Part shown: positions 16,487 through 23,296 of the stretch, piece by piece | Layout of the letters: every line of letters starts with the position of its first letter | Numbering within the stretch: position 1 is the stretch's first letter | Source: Bacillota bacterium | GTDB lineage: Bacteria > Bacillota_A > Clostridia > Christensenellales > Aristaeellaceae | Assembly (NCBI GenBank): GCA_023421735.1 | Contig: JAEZSP010000026.1 | Location: 1 to 23,296, forward strand | DNA: 23,296 nucleotides | Direction of reading: 5' to 3' | The notes under the pieces: model-generated | Seen by the model: the letters and a program-made list of their open reading frames with translations, nothing else | The model's database searches: none | What the model was told of the DNA's origin: nothing | Position numbers and translations under genes: made by a program

Positions 16487-17329
16487 ATGTATACGATTCT
16501 TTCGAAGCGGTCGCTGAATCCCACCGTGACGCGCATGGATATTCTTGCGCCGCAGGTGGCCGCAAAGGCCCAGCCGGGACAGTTTGTGATTCTGCGCGCC
16601 CTGCCGGACGGCGAGCGCATTCCCCTTACCATCGCGGATTACGATCGGGAAAAGGGGAGCGTGACCATCATCTTCCAGATTGTGGGCGCCACGACAACGG
16701 CGCTCAACCGCCTGCAGGAGGGCGACGCGCTGCCCGATTTTGCGGGCCCCCTGGGGACGCCCAGCCGCACGGAGGGGATCCGGCGCGTTGCGGTGATCGG
16801 CGGCGGCGTGGGTTGCGCTATCGCCTATCCTGTGGCGCGCAAGCTCCACGAGCAGGGCGCGCACGTCGTTTCGATCGTGGGATTCCGCACGCGCGATCTC
16901 GTGATTCTGGAGGACGATTTCCGCGCGGTGAGCGACGCGTTTGTCCCCATGTCGGACGACGGCAGCTGGGGTGAGAAGGGGCTTGTCACAAATGCGCTGA
17001 AGGCGCGTCTGGATGCCGGAGAGGCATTTGACGAGGTGATTGCCATCGGCCCGCTCGTCATGATGAAGTTCGTCTGCGCGCTGACGAAGGGATACGGCGT
17101 CAAGACCACGGTGAGCATGAACCCCATCATGATCGACGGAACGGGGATGTGCGGCGGTTGCCGACTCACCGTGGGCGGCGAAACCAAGTTCGCGTGCGTG
17201 GACGGTCCGGATTTCGACGGGCATCTGGTGGATTTTGACCAGGCGATGAATCGGTCCCGCATGTACGCGGACTTTGAAAAGCGGGCGCGGGAAGAAAGCT
17301 GCCGCCTGTTTCAAAAGGAGGGAATCTAA
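16487..17329 (+). CDS. nfnA: Bifurcating transhydrogenase NfnAB, small subunit
   Basis: A 280-residue ferredoxin-NADP reductase-like subunit. With NfnB it couples NADH and reduced ferredoxin to two NADP+ by flavin-based electron bifurcation. An N-terminal FAD domain (RIPLTIADYD near 45) is followed by an NAD-binding domain beginning VAVIGGGVG (near 105). A C-terminal [2Fe-2S] site has Cys222, Cys225 and Cys237 in MCGGCRLT and KFACVDG, with a nearby Asp as probable fourth ligand, as in known NfnA. GGAGG lies just before the ATG. It is adjacent to nfnB with no gap. SudB-type names refer to the same family. Confidence 0.92.
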   Translation: MYTILSKRSLNPTVTRMDILAPQVAAKAQPGQFVILRALPDGERIPLTIADYDREKGSVTIIFQIVGATTTALNRLQEGDALPDFAGPLGTPSRTEGIRRVAVIGGGVGCAIAYPVARKLHEQGAHVVSIVGFRTRDLVILEDDFRAVSDAFVPMSDDGSWGEKGLVTNALKARLDAGEAFDEVIAIGPLVMMKFVCALTKGYGVKTTVSMNPIMIDGTGMCGGCRLTVGGETKFACVDGPDFDGHLVDFDQAMNRSRMYADFEKRAREESCRLFQKEGI

Positions 17330-18715
17330 ATGGCGAATCTGTCTCCCCTCAAAAACGAAATGCCCTCCCAGCCGGCGGACGTGCGCAGGCGGAATTTTGA
17401 TGAGGTGGCCCTTGGATATACCGAGGCGCAGGCGGTTGACGAGGCAAACCGCTGTTTGCAGTGTAAAAACAAGCCCTGCGTGGGCGGATGTCCAGTGCTG
17501 ATCGACATTCCGGCCTTCATCAAAAAGGTGGCTGAGCGGGATTACGCGGGCGCCTACGAGGTGCTGTCGCGCACCAGCGCGCTGCCCGCCGTCTGCGGTC
17601 GCGTGTGTCCGCAGGAAAGCCAGTGCGAACAGAGATGCGTGCGCGGCAAGAAGGGAGAACCGGTGGCGATCGGCCGCCTGGAGCGGTTCGTCGCCGACTG
17701 GCACAACCAGAACGCGCAGAAGCGGGCAGTGCATCCCGCCTCCAACGGGCATCGCGTGGCGGTGATCGGATCGGGCCCTGCGGGGCTCACCTGCGCGGGC
17801 GATCTGGCACGGCTGGGCTATGGCGTCACGGTATTTGAGGCGCTGCATTTGGCGGGCGGCGTTTTGATGTATGGCATCCCCGAATTCCGGCTGCCAAAGG
17901 ACATCGTGCGCAAGGAAATCGATGCGCTGAAAGAGATGGGCGTTGAGATCGAGACCAATATGGTGATCGGCAAGGTCAAATCCATCGACGAACTGTTCGC
18001 GGACGGATATGAAGCGGTCTTCGTGGGAAGCGGTGCGGGTTTGCCGCGCTTCATGGGCATCCCCGGCGAAAATCTGAACGGCGTTTATTCCGCAAACGAG
18101 TATTTGACGCGCGTCAATCTCATGCGCGCCTATCGAGACGATGCGGCGACGCCCATTCTGCGCGCGAAGCGCGTGGCCGTGGTGGGCGGCGGGAACGTCG
18201 CCATGGACGCCGCGCGCTGCGCCCTGCGGCTCGGCGCAGAGGAAGTGCACATCGTCTATCGCCGTTCGGAAGAGGAAATGCCCGCGCGGCGCGAGGAAGT
18301 GGAGCATGCCAGGGAGGAAGGCATCGTTTTTGACCTGCTCACCAATCCGGTATCCATCCAGTCCGATCAGGGCGGCTGGGTGGAAAACATGGTGTGCCGC
18401 AAGATGGCGCTGGGCGCGCCGGACGAGTCGGGGCGCCGCCGTCCGGTGGAGCAGCCGGGCACCGATTACCGGATGCCGGTGGACGCGGTGATCATCGCGG
18501 TCGGCACCAGCCCCAACCCGCTCATCAAATCCACCACGCCGGGGCTTTCCACCCAGCGCTGGGGCGGCATCGTGGCGGACGAGGCCGGACTGACCTCGCG
18601 CGACGGCGTGTATGCGGGCGGCGACGCGGTGACCGGCGCGGCAACCGTCATCCTGGCCATGGGCGCGGGAAAGACGGCAGCCGCAGCCATCGACGCCCAT
18701 ATCCGTAACAAATAA
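17330..18715 (+). CDS. nfnB: Bifurcating transhydrogenase NfnAB, large subunit
   Basis: A 461-residue glutamate-synthase-small-subunit-like flavoprotein, the subunit with the bifurcating FAD and the NADP(H) site. The N-terminal domain binds two [4Fe-4S] clusters through Cys42/45/50/54 (CLQCKNKPCVGGC) and Cys89/93/99/103 (CGRVCPQESQCEQRC). The FAD site is VAVIGSGPAGLTCAG, followed by GGVLMYGIPEFRLPK. The NADPH site is VAVVGGGNVAMDAAR with VYRRSEEEMPAR, whose Arg pair fits NADPH binding. AGGAGGG lies before the ATG. Without nfnA it could be read as GltD or SudA, but the direct pairing with nfnA and the lack of gltB make NfnB the better call. Confidence 0.92.
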   Translation: MANLSPLKNEMPSQPADVRRRNFDEVALGYTEAQAVDEANRCLQCKNKPCVGGCPVLIDIPAFIKKVAERDYAGAYEVLSRTSALPAVCGRVCPQESQCEQRCVRGKKGEPVAIGRLERFVADWHNQNAQKRAVHPASNGHRVAVIGSGPAGLTCAGDLARLGYGVTVFEALHLAGGVLMYGIPEFRLPKDIVRKEIDALKEMGVEIETNMVIGKVKSIDELFADGYEAVFVGSGAGLPRFMGIPGENLNGVYSANEYLTRVNLMRAYRDDAATPILRAKRVAVVGGGNVAMDAARCALRLGAEEVHIVYRRSEEEMPARREEVEHAREEGIVFDLLTNPVSIQSDQGGWVENMVCRKMALGAPDESGRRRPVEQPGTDYRMPVDAVIIAVGTSPNPLIKSTTPGLSTQRWGGIVADEAGLTSRDGVYAGGDAVTGAATVILAMGAGKTAAAAIDAHIRNK

Positions 18716-18736
18716 AACCGAACGGGAGTTGAAATA

Positions 18737-19210
18737 ATGGATCATTCGATCGAGCGTGCCGTGGAGCGAATTGCCGCGGCGCACGGTGCACATCCGGGCG
18801 CGGTCATTGCGGCGCTGCAGGATTTGCAGGACCAGTTCCACTATATCCCCCCGGATGCGTTTGCGGCGCTGGCCCGGACGCTGGGCATGGAGGAGGCGGC
18901 GATTTATTCGGTCGCCACCTTCTATGAAAACTTCTCCCTTGCGCCCAAGGGCAAGTATGTGTTGCGCGTGTGCGACGGCACCGCCTGCCATGTGCGCAAA
19001 TCGGTGCCGATTTTGATGCGGCTGTACGACGAGCTGGGCGTGAGCGCAGCGCAACCGACCACGGGCGACGGATTGTTCACCGTGGAGACGGTGTCGTGTC
19101 TGGGCGCGTGCGGACTTGCGCCGGTCATGACGATCAACGAAGAGGTGCATGCCTCGATGACCCCCGATAAGGCCGCGCAGCTGATTGCGTCGTTGCGGGA
19201 GGTGGGCTGA
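18737..19210 (+). CDS. hydC: Bifurcating hydrogenase subunit HydC (NuoE-like)
   Basis: A 157-residue thioredoxin-like [2Fe-2S] protein. An N-terminal helical region (LQDLQDQFHYIPPDA) is followed by cluster ligands Cys79 and Cys84 in CDGTACHVRKS and Cys121 and Cys125 in CLGACGLAP, the NuoE pattern. In trimeric HydABC enzymes this subunit carries electrons beside the NuoF-like HydB. GGGAG lies before the ATG. It is separated from hydB by one base. Confidence 0.93.
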   Translation: MDHSIERAVERIAAAHGAHPGAVIAALQDLQDQFHYIPPDAFAALARTLGMEEAAIYSVATFYENFSLAPKGKYVLRVCDGTACHVRKSVPILMRLYDELGVSAAQPTTGDGLFTVETVSCLGACGLAPVMTINEEVHASMTPDKAAQLIASLREVG

Positions 19211-19211
19211 G

Positions 19212-21074
19212 ATGAGCCGTTTGGAAAAGATGCGCGCCTCCTGCGAGGCTGCGCTGAAAAAAGAGCGCAGGCGGATTCTGGTTTGCGCCGGTACCGGGTG
19301 CGTGTCGAGCGGATCGCTGGCGATCTACGAGGCGCTCCAAAAAAAGCTGGATGCGCTGGGCGGCGATTGCGCGGTGGAATGGGCGGACGAACCGCATGAC
19401 GACGCGGCGGGCCTGAAAAAATGCGGCTGTCACGGATTTTGCGAAATGGGCCCGCTGATTCGCGTGGAACCGGAGGGCTGGCTGTATACCAAGGTTCAGC
19501 TTTCGGACGTCGATGAGATCGTGGAGAAGACCGTCGTGCGGGACGAACCCGTCGAGCATCTGGCCTATCAAAAGGAAGGCACCTCTTATCTCCGGCAGGA
19601 GGAGATTCCCTTCTACCGCAAACAAACGCGGCTGGCGCTTTCCCATCTCGGGCACATCGATGCGGATTCCATCCGCGAATACATCGCCGTGGGCGGCTAC
19701 CATGCGTTCGAAAAGGCGCTGTTTCACATGACGCCCGACGCGATTATCGATGAGATCGCAAAATCGAACCTGCGCGGGCGCGGGGGCGGCGGATTTCCGG
19801 CGGGGCGCAAGTGGGCGCAGGTGAAACGGCAGCAGACCGAACGCAAGTATGTGGTCTGCAACGGCGACGAGGGCGATCCGGGCGCGTTCATGGACCGCAG
19901 CGTGATGGAGGGCGATCCCCACCGGGTGCTCGAGGGCATGATGATTGCGGCGCTGGCCTGCGGCGCATCGGAGGGTTACATCTACGTGCGCGCGGAATAC
20001 CCGATGGCGGTCGCGCGGCTGCGCACAGCCATTGGACAAGCCGAAGAGGCGGGCCTTCTGGGTGAGGACATATTGGGGAGCGGCTTCTCATTCCGGGTGC
20101 GCATCTCCCGGGGCGCGGGGGCATTCGTGTGCGGTGAGGGCAGCGCGCTCACCGCGTCCATCGAAGGGAAGCGCGGCATGCCGCGGGTGAAACCGCCGCG
20201 CACCGTGGAGCACGGACTTTACAACATGCCGACCGTGCTCAACAATGTGGAGACCTTTGCGAACGTTCCGCTCATCATCGAGCGCGGGGCGGACTGGTAT
20301 CGCGCCATCGGGCCGGAGAACAGTCCGGGCACCAAGGCGTTTGCGCTCACCGGAAACATCGAAAACACGGGGCTTATCGAGGTGCCGATGGGTACCACGC
20401 TGGGCGAGGTGATCTTTGACATCGGCGGGGGCATGCGCGGCGGCACGCGATTCAAGGCGGTACAGATCGGCGGGCCGTCGGGCGGATGCCTGACGGAAAA
20501 AGACCTTTCGCTGCCCCTCGATTTTGACTCGCTGAAAAAAGCGGGTGCGATGATCGGTTCGGGCGGCATGGTGGTGATGGACGAGCATACCTGCATGGTT
20601 GAGGTGGCCCGATTCTTCATGAACTTTACACAAAACGAGTCGTGCGGGAAATGCGTGCCCTGCCGGGAAGGAACGCGGCGGATGCTCGAAATTCTGAACC
20701 GCATCGTCGAGGGACAGGGGCAGGAGGGGGACGTGGAGATGCTTCTGGATCTCGCGGACACCATCTCCCAAACGGCGCTGTGCGGGCTGGGCAAGACCGC
20801 CGCGTTTCCGGTGATCAGCACCATCCGCCAATTCCGGGACGAGTACGACGCGCATATCCGCGAAAAGCGCTGTCCCGCCGGGGTGTGTCAGAAGCTCAGG
20901 CGCATCCGGATCGAGCCCGAGCTGTGCAAGGGCTGCGGCAAGTGCCGGAAAGTTTGCCCCGCGAACGCCATCGAAGGCGCCGTGCGCCAGCCGCATGTCA
21001 TTTCGCCGGATGCGTGCGTCCGCTGCGGCGCGTGCGTCGCGGCCTGCCCATTCCACGCCATAAAGGAGGCCTGA
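19212..21074 (+). CDS. hydB: Bifurcating hydrogenase subunit HydB (NuoF-like)
   Basis: A 620-residue flavoprotein that oxidises NADH at FMN and is the site of bifurcation or confurcation in HydABC. The N-terminal thioredoxin-like [2Fe-2S] domain has Cys25/30 and Cys73/77. The NuoF core has GRGGGGFPAGRKW (about 188-200), CNGDEGDPGAFMDRS and GAGAFVCGEGSAL. The [4Fe-4S] site is Cys478/481/484 (SCGKCVPC) with Cys524 (ALCGLG). The C-terminus adds two ferredoxin-type clusters (CKGCGKCRKVCP and CVRCGACVAACP). Where Complex I has GEETAL, this protein has GEGSAL. ATG 19212 is chosen because GGAGG precedes it and it starts one base after the hydC stop. Confidence 0.93.
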   Translation: MSRLEKMRASCEAALKKERRRILVCAGTGCVSSGSLAIYEALQKKLDALGGDCAVEWADEPHDDAAGLKKCGCHGFCEMGPLIRVEPEGWLYTKVQLSDVDEIVEKTVVRDEPVEHLAYQKEGTSYLRQEEIPFYRKQTRLALSHLGHIDADSIREYIAVGGYHAFEKALFHMTPDAIIDEIAKSNLRGRGGGGFPAGRKWAQVKRQQTERKYVVCNGDEGDPGAFMDRSVMEGDPHRVLEGMMIAALACGASEGYIYVRAEYPMAVARLRTAIGQAEEAGLLGEDILGSGFSFRVRISRGAGAFVCGEGSALTASIEGKRGMPRVKPPRTVEHGLYNMPTVLNNVETFANVPLIIERGADWYRAIGPENSPGTKAFALTGNIENTGLIEVPMGTTLGEVIFDIGGGMRGGTRFKAVQIGGPSGGCLTEKDLSLPLDFDSLKKAGAMIGSGGMVVMDEHTCMVEVARFFMNFTQNESCGKCVPCREGTRRMLEILNRIVEGQGQEGDVEMLLDLADTISQTALCGLGKTAAFPVISTIRQFRDEYDAHIREKRCPAGVCQKLRRIRIEPELCKGCGKCRKVCPANAIEGAVRQPHVISPDACVRCGACVAACPFHAIKEA

Positions 21075-21077
21075 GAA

Positions 21078-22775
21078 ATGGACGAAAACAATTACCTGTT
21101 TGTTGACGGAATGCCGGTCGCCATCGAGGGCGAAAAAAACCTGCTGGACGTCATCCGCAAGGCGGGGGTGGACTTACCCACATTCTGCTATCATTCGGAG
21201 CTATCGGTTTACGGCGCCTGTCGGATGTGCATGGTTGAGACAAAAAACGGCATCGAAGCAGCCTGCTCCACGCCGCCCCGGGCGGGCATGGAGGTCTTGA
21301 CCAACACAGAGCGGCTGCGCAAGCACCGCAAGATGATTTTGGAACTGCTGCTTTCCAATCATTGCCGGGACTGCACCACGTGCGACAAGAACCTGAGCTG
21401 CAAGCTCCAGCAACTGGCCATGCGGTTTGGCATCGAGCGCGTGCGGTTTGAAAATGCCGCGCCGAAGCCCAAACGGGACGATTCCTCGCGCTGCATCGTG
21501 CGCGACCAAAGCAAGTGCATTCTATGCGGCGACTGTGTGCGCATGTGTGAAGAAGTGCAGCATGTGGGCGCCATCAACTTTGCCCATCGCGGGTCAAAGA
21601 TGACGATTGAAACAGCATTCGGCAGGCCCATCGCGGAATCGCCCTGCGTGGGCTGCGGTCAATGCGCCGCGGTATGTCCCACCGGCGCCATTCTGGTGCG
21701 CGATGACCGCAAGCGCGTGTGGGATGCGCTGAGCGACCCGAACGCAAAGGTCATTGCGCAGATTGCCCCCGCCGTGCGCGTCGCGGTGGGCAAGGCGCTC
21801 GGACTGGACGGCGATGAGAATGCCATGGGACGCCTGGCGGCCGTGTTGCGTCGCATGGGCTTTGACCAGGTATTTGATACGGTCACCGGTGCGGATCTGA
21901 CTGTTCTGGAGGAGTCGGGCGAACTCATCGATCGGCTTCAGACGGGCGCGCCGCTTCCCCTGTTTACGTCATGCTGTCCGGCATGGGTGCAGTATCTGGA
22001 AAAGCGGCATCCCGAGATGCTCGGCAATCTGTCCACGTGCCGTTCGCCCATGCAGATGTTTGCGTCTGTCATCAAGGATCAGTACGCGACATCCAGCCGC
22101 CGGGTTGTGCACGTCGCCATCATGCCCTGCACCGCGAAAAAATACGAGGCGGCGCGCACAGAATTTATGAAAGACGGCGTTCCGTTGGTGGACGTGGTGA
22201 TCACCACCCAGGAACTGATCCGAATGATCCGCGCGTCGGGCATCGTGTATCGGGAACTGAAGCCCGAGGCCATCGACGCGCCCTTCTCCAGCGTGACCGG
22301 CGCGGGCGTGATCTTCGGCGTGACCGGCGGCGTGACGGAGGCGGTGATCCGCCGCCTGATGAGCGATAAATCGACGCAGGCGATGAATGAGATTGCCTTC
22401 CGCGACGTGCGCGGCATGAAGGGCATCAAGGAAACACGGGTGACCTACGCAGACCGAACCTTGCGCATCGCCATCGTCAGCGGTCTGGGCAATGCGGAAG
22501 CGCTGATTGAGCGCATCCAGGCGGGGGAGACATATGATTTTGTCGAGGTGATGGCCTGTCCGGGCGGATGTGTGTCCGGCGCGGGACAGCCAGTTGGAAC
22601 GACAGCCGATCACTGGGCGCGCGGCGTGGCACTCTACGACGCGGATCGGCAGATGAGCCTCAAGCGATCGGAGGAAAACCCGCTGATGATGTCGCTGTAT
22701 GCCGGGCCGCTGAAAGGCCGCGTGCATGAGATGCTGCACGTACACGATCATCCCCATTCGGAGGTAACGCCATGA
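21078..22775 (+). CDS. hydA: [FeFe] hydrogenase catalytic subunit HydA
   Basis: A 565-residue [FeFe] hydrogenase. The N-terminal [2Fe-2S] uses Cys37/48/51/63. The His-Cys3 [4Fe-4S] uses His95, Cys99/102/108. Two ferredoxin clusters use Cys147/150/153/157 and Cys190/193/196/200. The H-cluster loops are intact: TSCCPAW (297-303), MPCTAKKYE (349-357) and MACPGGC (492-498). Cys299, the proton-relay position in Clostridium pasteurianum CpI, is present, and cluster numbering is close to CpI. Next to hydC and hydB it forms a trimeric NADH- and ferredoxin-dependent enzyme. It lacks the extra C-terminal cluster domain of the longer Thermotoga HydA. AGGAGG precedes the ATG. Confidence 0.96.
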   Translation: MDENNYLFVDGMPVAIEGEKNLLDVIRKAGVDLPTFCYHSELSVYGACRMCMVETKNGIEAACSTPPRAGMEVLTNTERLRKHRKMILELLLSNHCRDCTTCDKNLSCKLQQLAMRFGIERVRFENAAPKPKRDDSSRCIVRDQSKCILCGDCVRMCEEVQHVGAINFAHRGSKMTIETAFGRPIAESPCVGCGQCAAVCPTGAILVRDDRKRVWDALSDPNAKVIAQIAPAVRVAVGKALGLDGDENAMGRLAAVLRRMGFDQVFDTVTGADLTVLEESGELIDRLQTGAPLPLFTSCCPAWVQYLEKRHPEMLGNLSTCRSPMQMFASVIKDQYATSSRRVVHVAIMPCTAKKYEAARTEFMKDGVPLVDVVITTQELIRMIRASGIVYRELKPEAIDAPFSSVTGAGVIFGVTGGVTEAVIRRLMSDKSTQAMNEIAFRDVRGMKGIKETRVTYADRTLRIAIVSGLGNAEALIERIQAGETYDFVEVMACPGGCVSGAGQPVGTTADHWARGVALYDADRQMSLKRSEENPLMMSLYAGPLKGRVHEMLHVHDHPHSEVTP

Positions 22776-23029
22776 CCATGTTGAAAATCTGTGTCGGCAC
22801 ATCCTGCCATCTGAAAGGCTCCTATAACGTTGTCACCTGCTTTCAGCGCCTGATCGAACAAAACCACCTGCACGAGAAGGTTGACATTCAGTTGGCGTTT
22901 TGTATGAAGCACTGTCAGGAGGGCGTGTGCGTATCTGTGGACGAGCGTCTCTTCAGCGTGAAGCCCGAAGAGGCAGGCGCATTCTTCCAGGGAACCGTTC
23001 TGCCCATTGTGGCAGAAAGCAACGGGTAA
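22772..23029 (+). CDS. Small thioredoxin-like [2Fe-2S] protein
   Basis: An 85-residue protein with the NuoE/HydC cluster pattern: Cys7 and Cys12 (CVGTSC) and Cys44 and Cys48 (CMKHC), plus Cys53. It lacks the helical N-terminal region of HydC, so it is a stand-alone thioredoxin-like ferredoxin. The ATG at 22772 overlaps the hydA stop by four bases and has GGAGG seven bases before it, so translation is probably coupled to hydA. It may be an electron-carrying accessory of the hydrogenase or a partner of another enzyme; the sequence does not decide. Confidence 0.85.
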   Translation: MTMLKICVGTSCHLKGSYNVVTCFQRLIEQNHLHEKVDIQLAFCMKHCQEGVCVSVDERLFSVKPEEAGAFFQGTVLPIVAESNG

Positions 23030-23108
23030 TACCCGCACGGCATCCATCGGGTCGAGAGGATGCGGGAGCGTCACAGCACAGGGGCAACCCTGTTTCCATA
23101 GCGGTCCG

Positions 23109-23143
23109 AAGCCCCTGAAATCATTGCGGTTTCAGGGGCTTTT
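23109..23143 (+). terminator. Terminator of the adh-nfn-hyd unit
   Basis: A perfect 12-bp stem (23109-23120 with 23130-23141) has a nine-base loop and is followed by a short T run (four T to 23143). It is the first strong hairpin with T after the last gene. Confidence 0.8.
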
Positions 23144-23174
23144 CAGCGCACAAAGTCACCAAAAGAGGTATATA

Positions 23175-23243
23175 ATGGGGGAATATATTAAAATTAAATT
23201 AAATAATCATCGAGAGGTTGACAACTGGCGTTGTTTGGATTAG
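23175..23243 (+). CDS. Possible 22-residue leader or small ORF
   Basis: An ATG at 23175 has GAGG six bases upstream and opens a 22-codon frame (MGEYIKIKLNNHREVDNW and four more). I do not recognise it. It overlaps a promoter-like sequence (23218-23246), so it may be chance. Confidence 0.2.
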   Translation: MGEYIKIKLNNHREVDNWRCLD

Positions 23244-23246
23244 ACT
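23218..23246 (+). promoter_or_regulatory. Promoter for a gene beyond the window
   Basis: TTGACA (23218-23223, a perfect -35) and TAGACT (23241-23246, four of six) are separated by 17 bases. The spacer holds the inverted repeat ACAAC-TGGC-GTTGT (23221-23234), operator-like in position. The gene it would serve lies beyond the right edge. Confidence 0.5.
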
Positions 23247-23296
23247 TGCAATATCCGATCGGACGATATAAATTATACGATTGGTGATTATTGGGG

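Noticed and set aside
16421..19150. A 909-codon open frame on the minus strand
   Set aside because: It runs antisense to nfnA, nfnB and hydC, whose products are clearly recognised. Its Arg/His-rich composition is typical of a shadow frame in G+C-rich DNA.
23078..23120. Resemblance of GCACAGGGGCAACC to part of a c-di-GMP (GEMM) riboswitch
   Set aside because: The other conserved parts of that riboswitch, such as GGACGCAAAGCC, are absent, and the stretch follows a gene rather than preceding one.

Overview
The window looks like chromosome of an anaerobic, fermentative Firmicute (class Clostridia), with G+C-rich coding DNA. I infer this from the gene content (Rex, AdhE, NfnAB, a trimeric [FeFe] hydrogenase and a sensory [FeFe] hydrogenase), from strong GGAGG ribosome binding sites, and from a clostridial type of ParA remnant. 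I cannot name a genus.

Left end (1-7300): three tRNA genes (Thr-TGT, Tyr-GTA, Leu-CAG) end in a strong intrinsic terminator. Then come an alpha/beta hydrolase on the minus strand and a decayed stretch (about 1450-2400) in which the N-terminal half of a phosphonoacetaldehyde hydrolase (phnX) is joined to an internal piece of a ParA ATPase. Next are a membrane-anchored LAS-type D,D-peptidase with its own promoter, a bidirectional terminator, and a minus-strand operon for a probable heterodimeric ABC exporter whose two genes overlap by 14 bases.

Middle and right (7768-23143): one continuous plus-strand redox region, apparently two transcription units. The first is rex, adhE, a sensory [FeFe] hydrogenase (HydS type), a SpoIIE/PP2C phosphatase and a LysR regulator, closed by a terminator at 15032-15062. 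The second is an iron alcohol dehydrogenase with an NADPH-type cofactor signature, nfnA, nfnB, hydC, hydB, hydA and a small thioredoxin-like [2Fe-2S] protein, closed by a hairpin at 23109-23143.

Together these genes cover disposal of fermentation electrons. AdhE uses NADH to make ethanol. HydABC oxidises NADH and reduced ferredoxin to H2. NfnAB turns NADH plus reduced ferredoxin into NADPH, which the separate alcohol dehydrogenase would use. The same block carries three candidate regulators: Rex (NADH/NAD+), HydS with the phosphatase (H2 or ferredoxin state) and a LysR protein. A 15-base motif, 14 of 15 identical, lies in the promoter region of both units and is the best candidate for a shared operator. 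The hydEFG maturation genes are not in the window.
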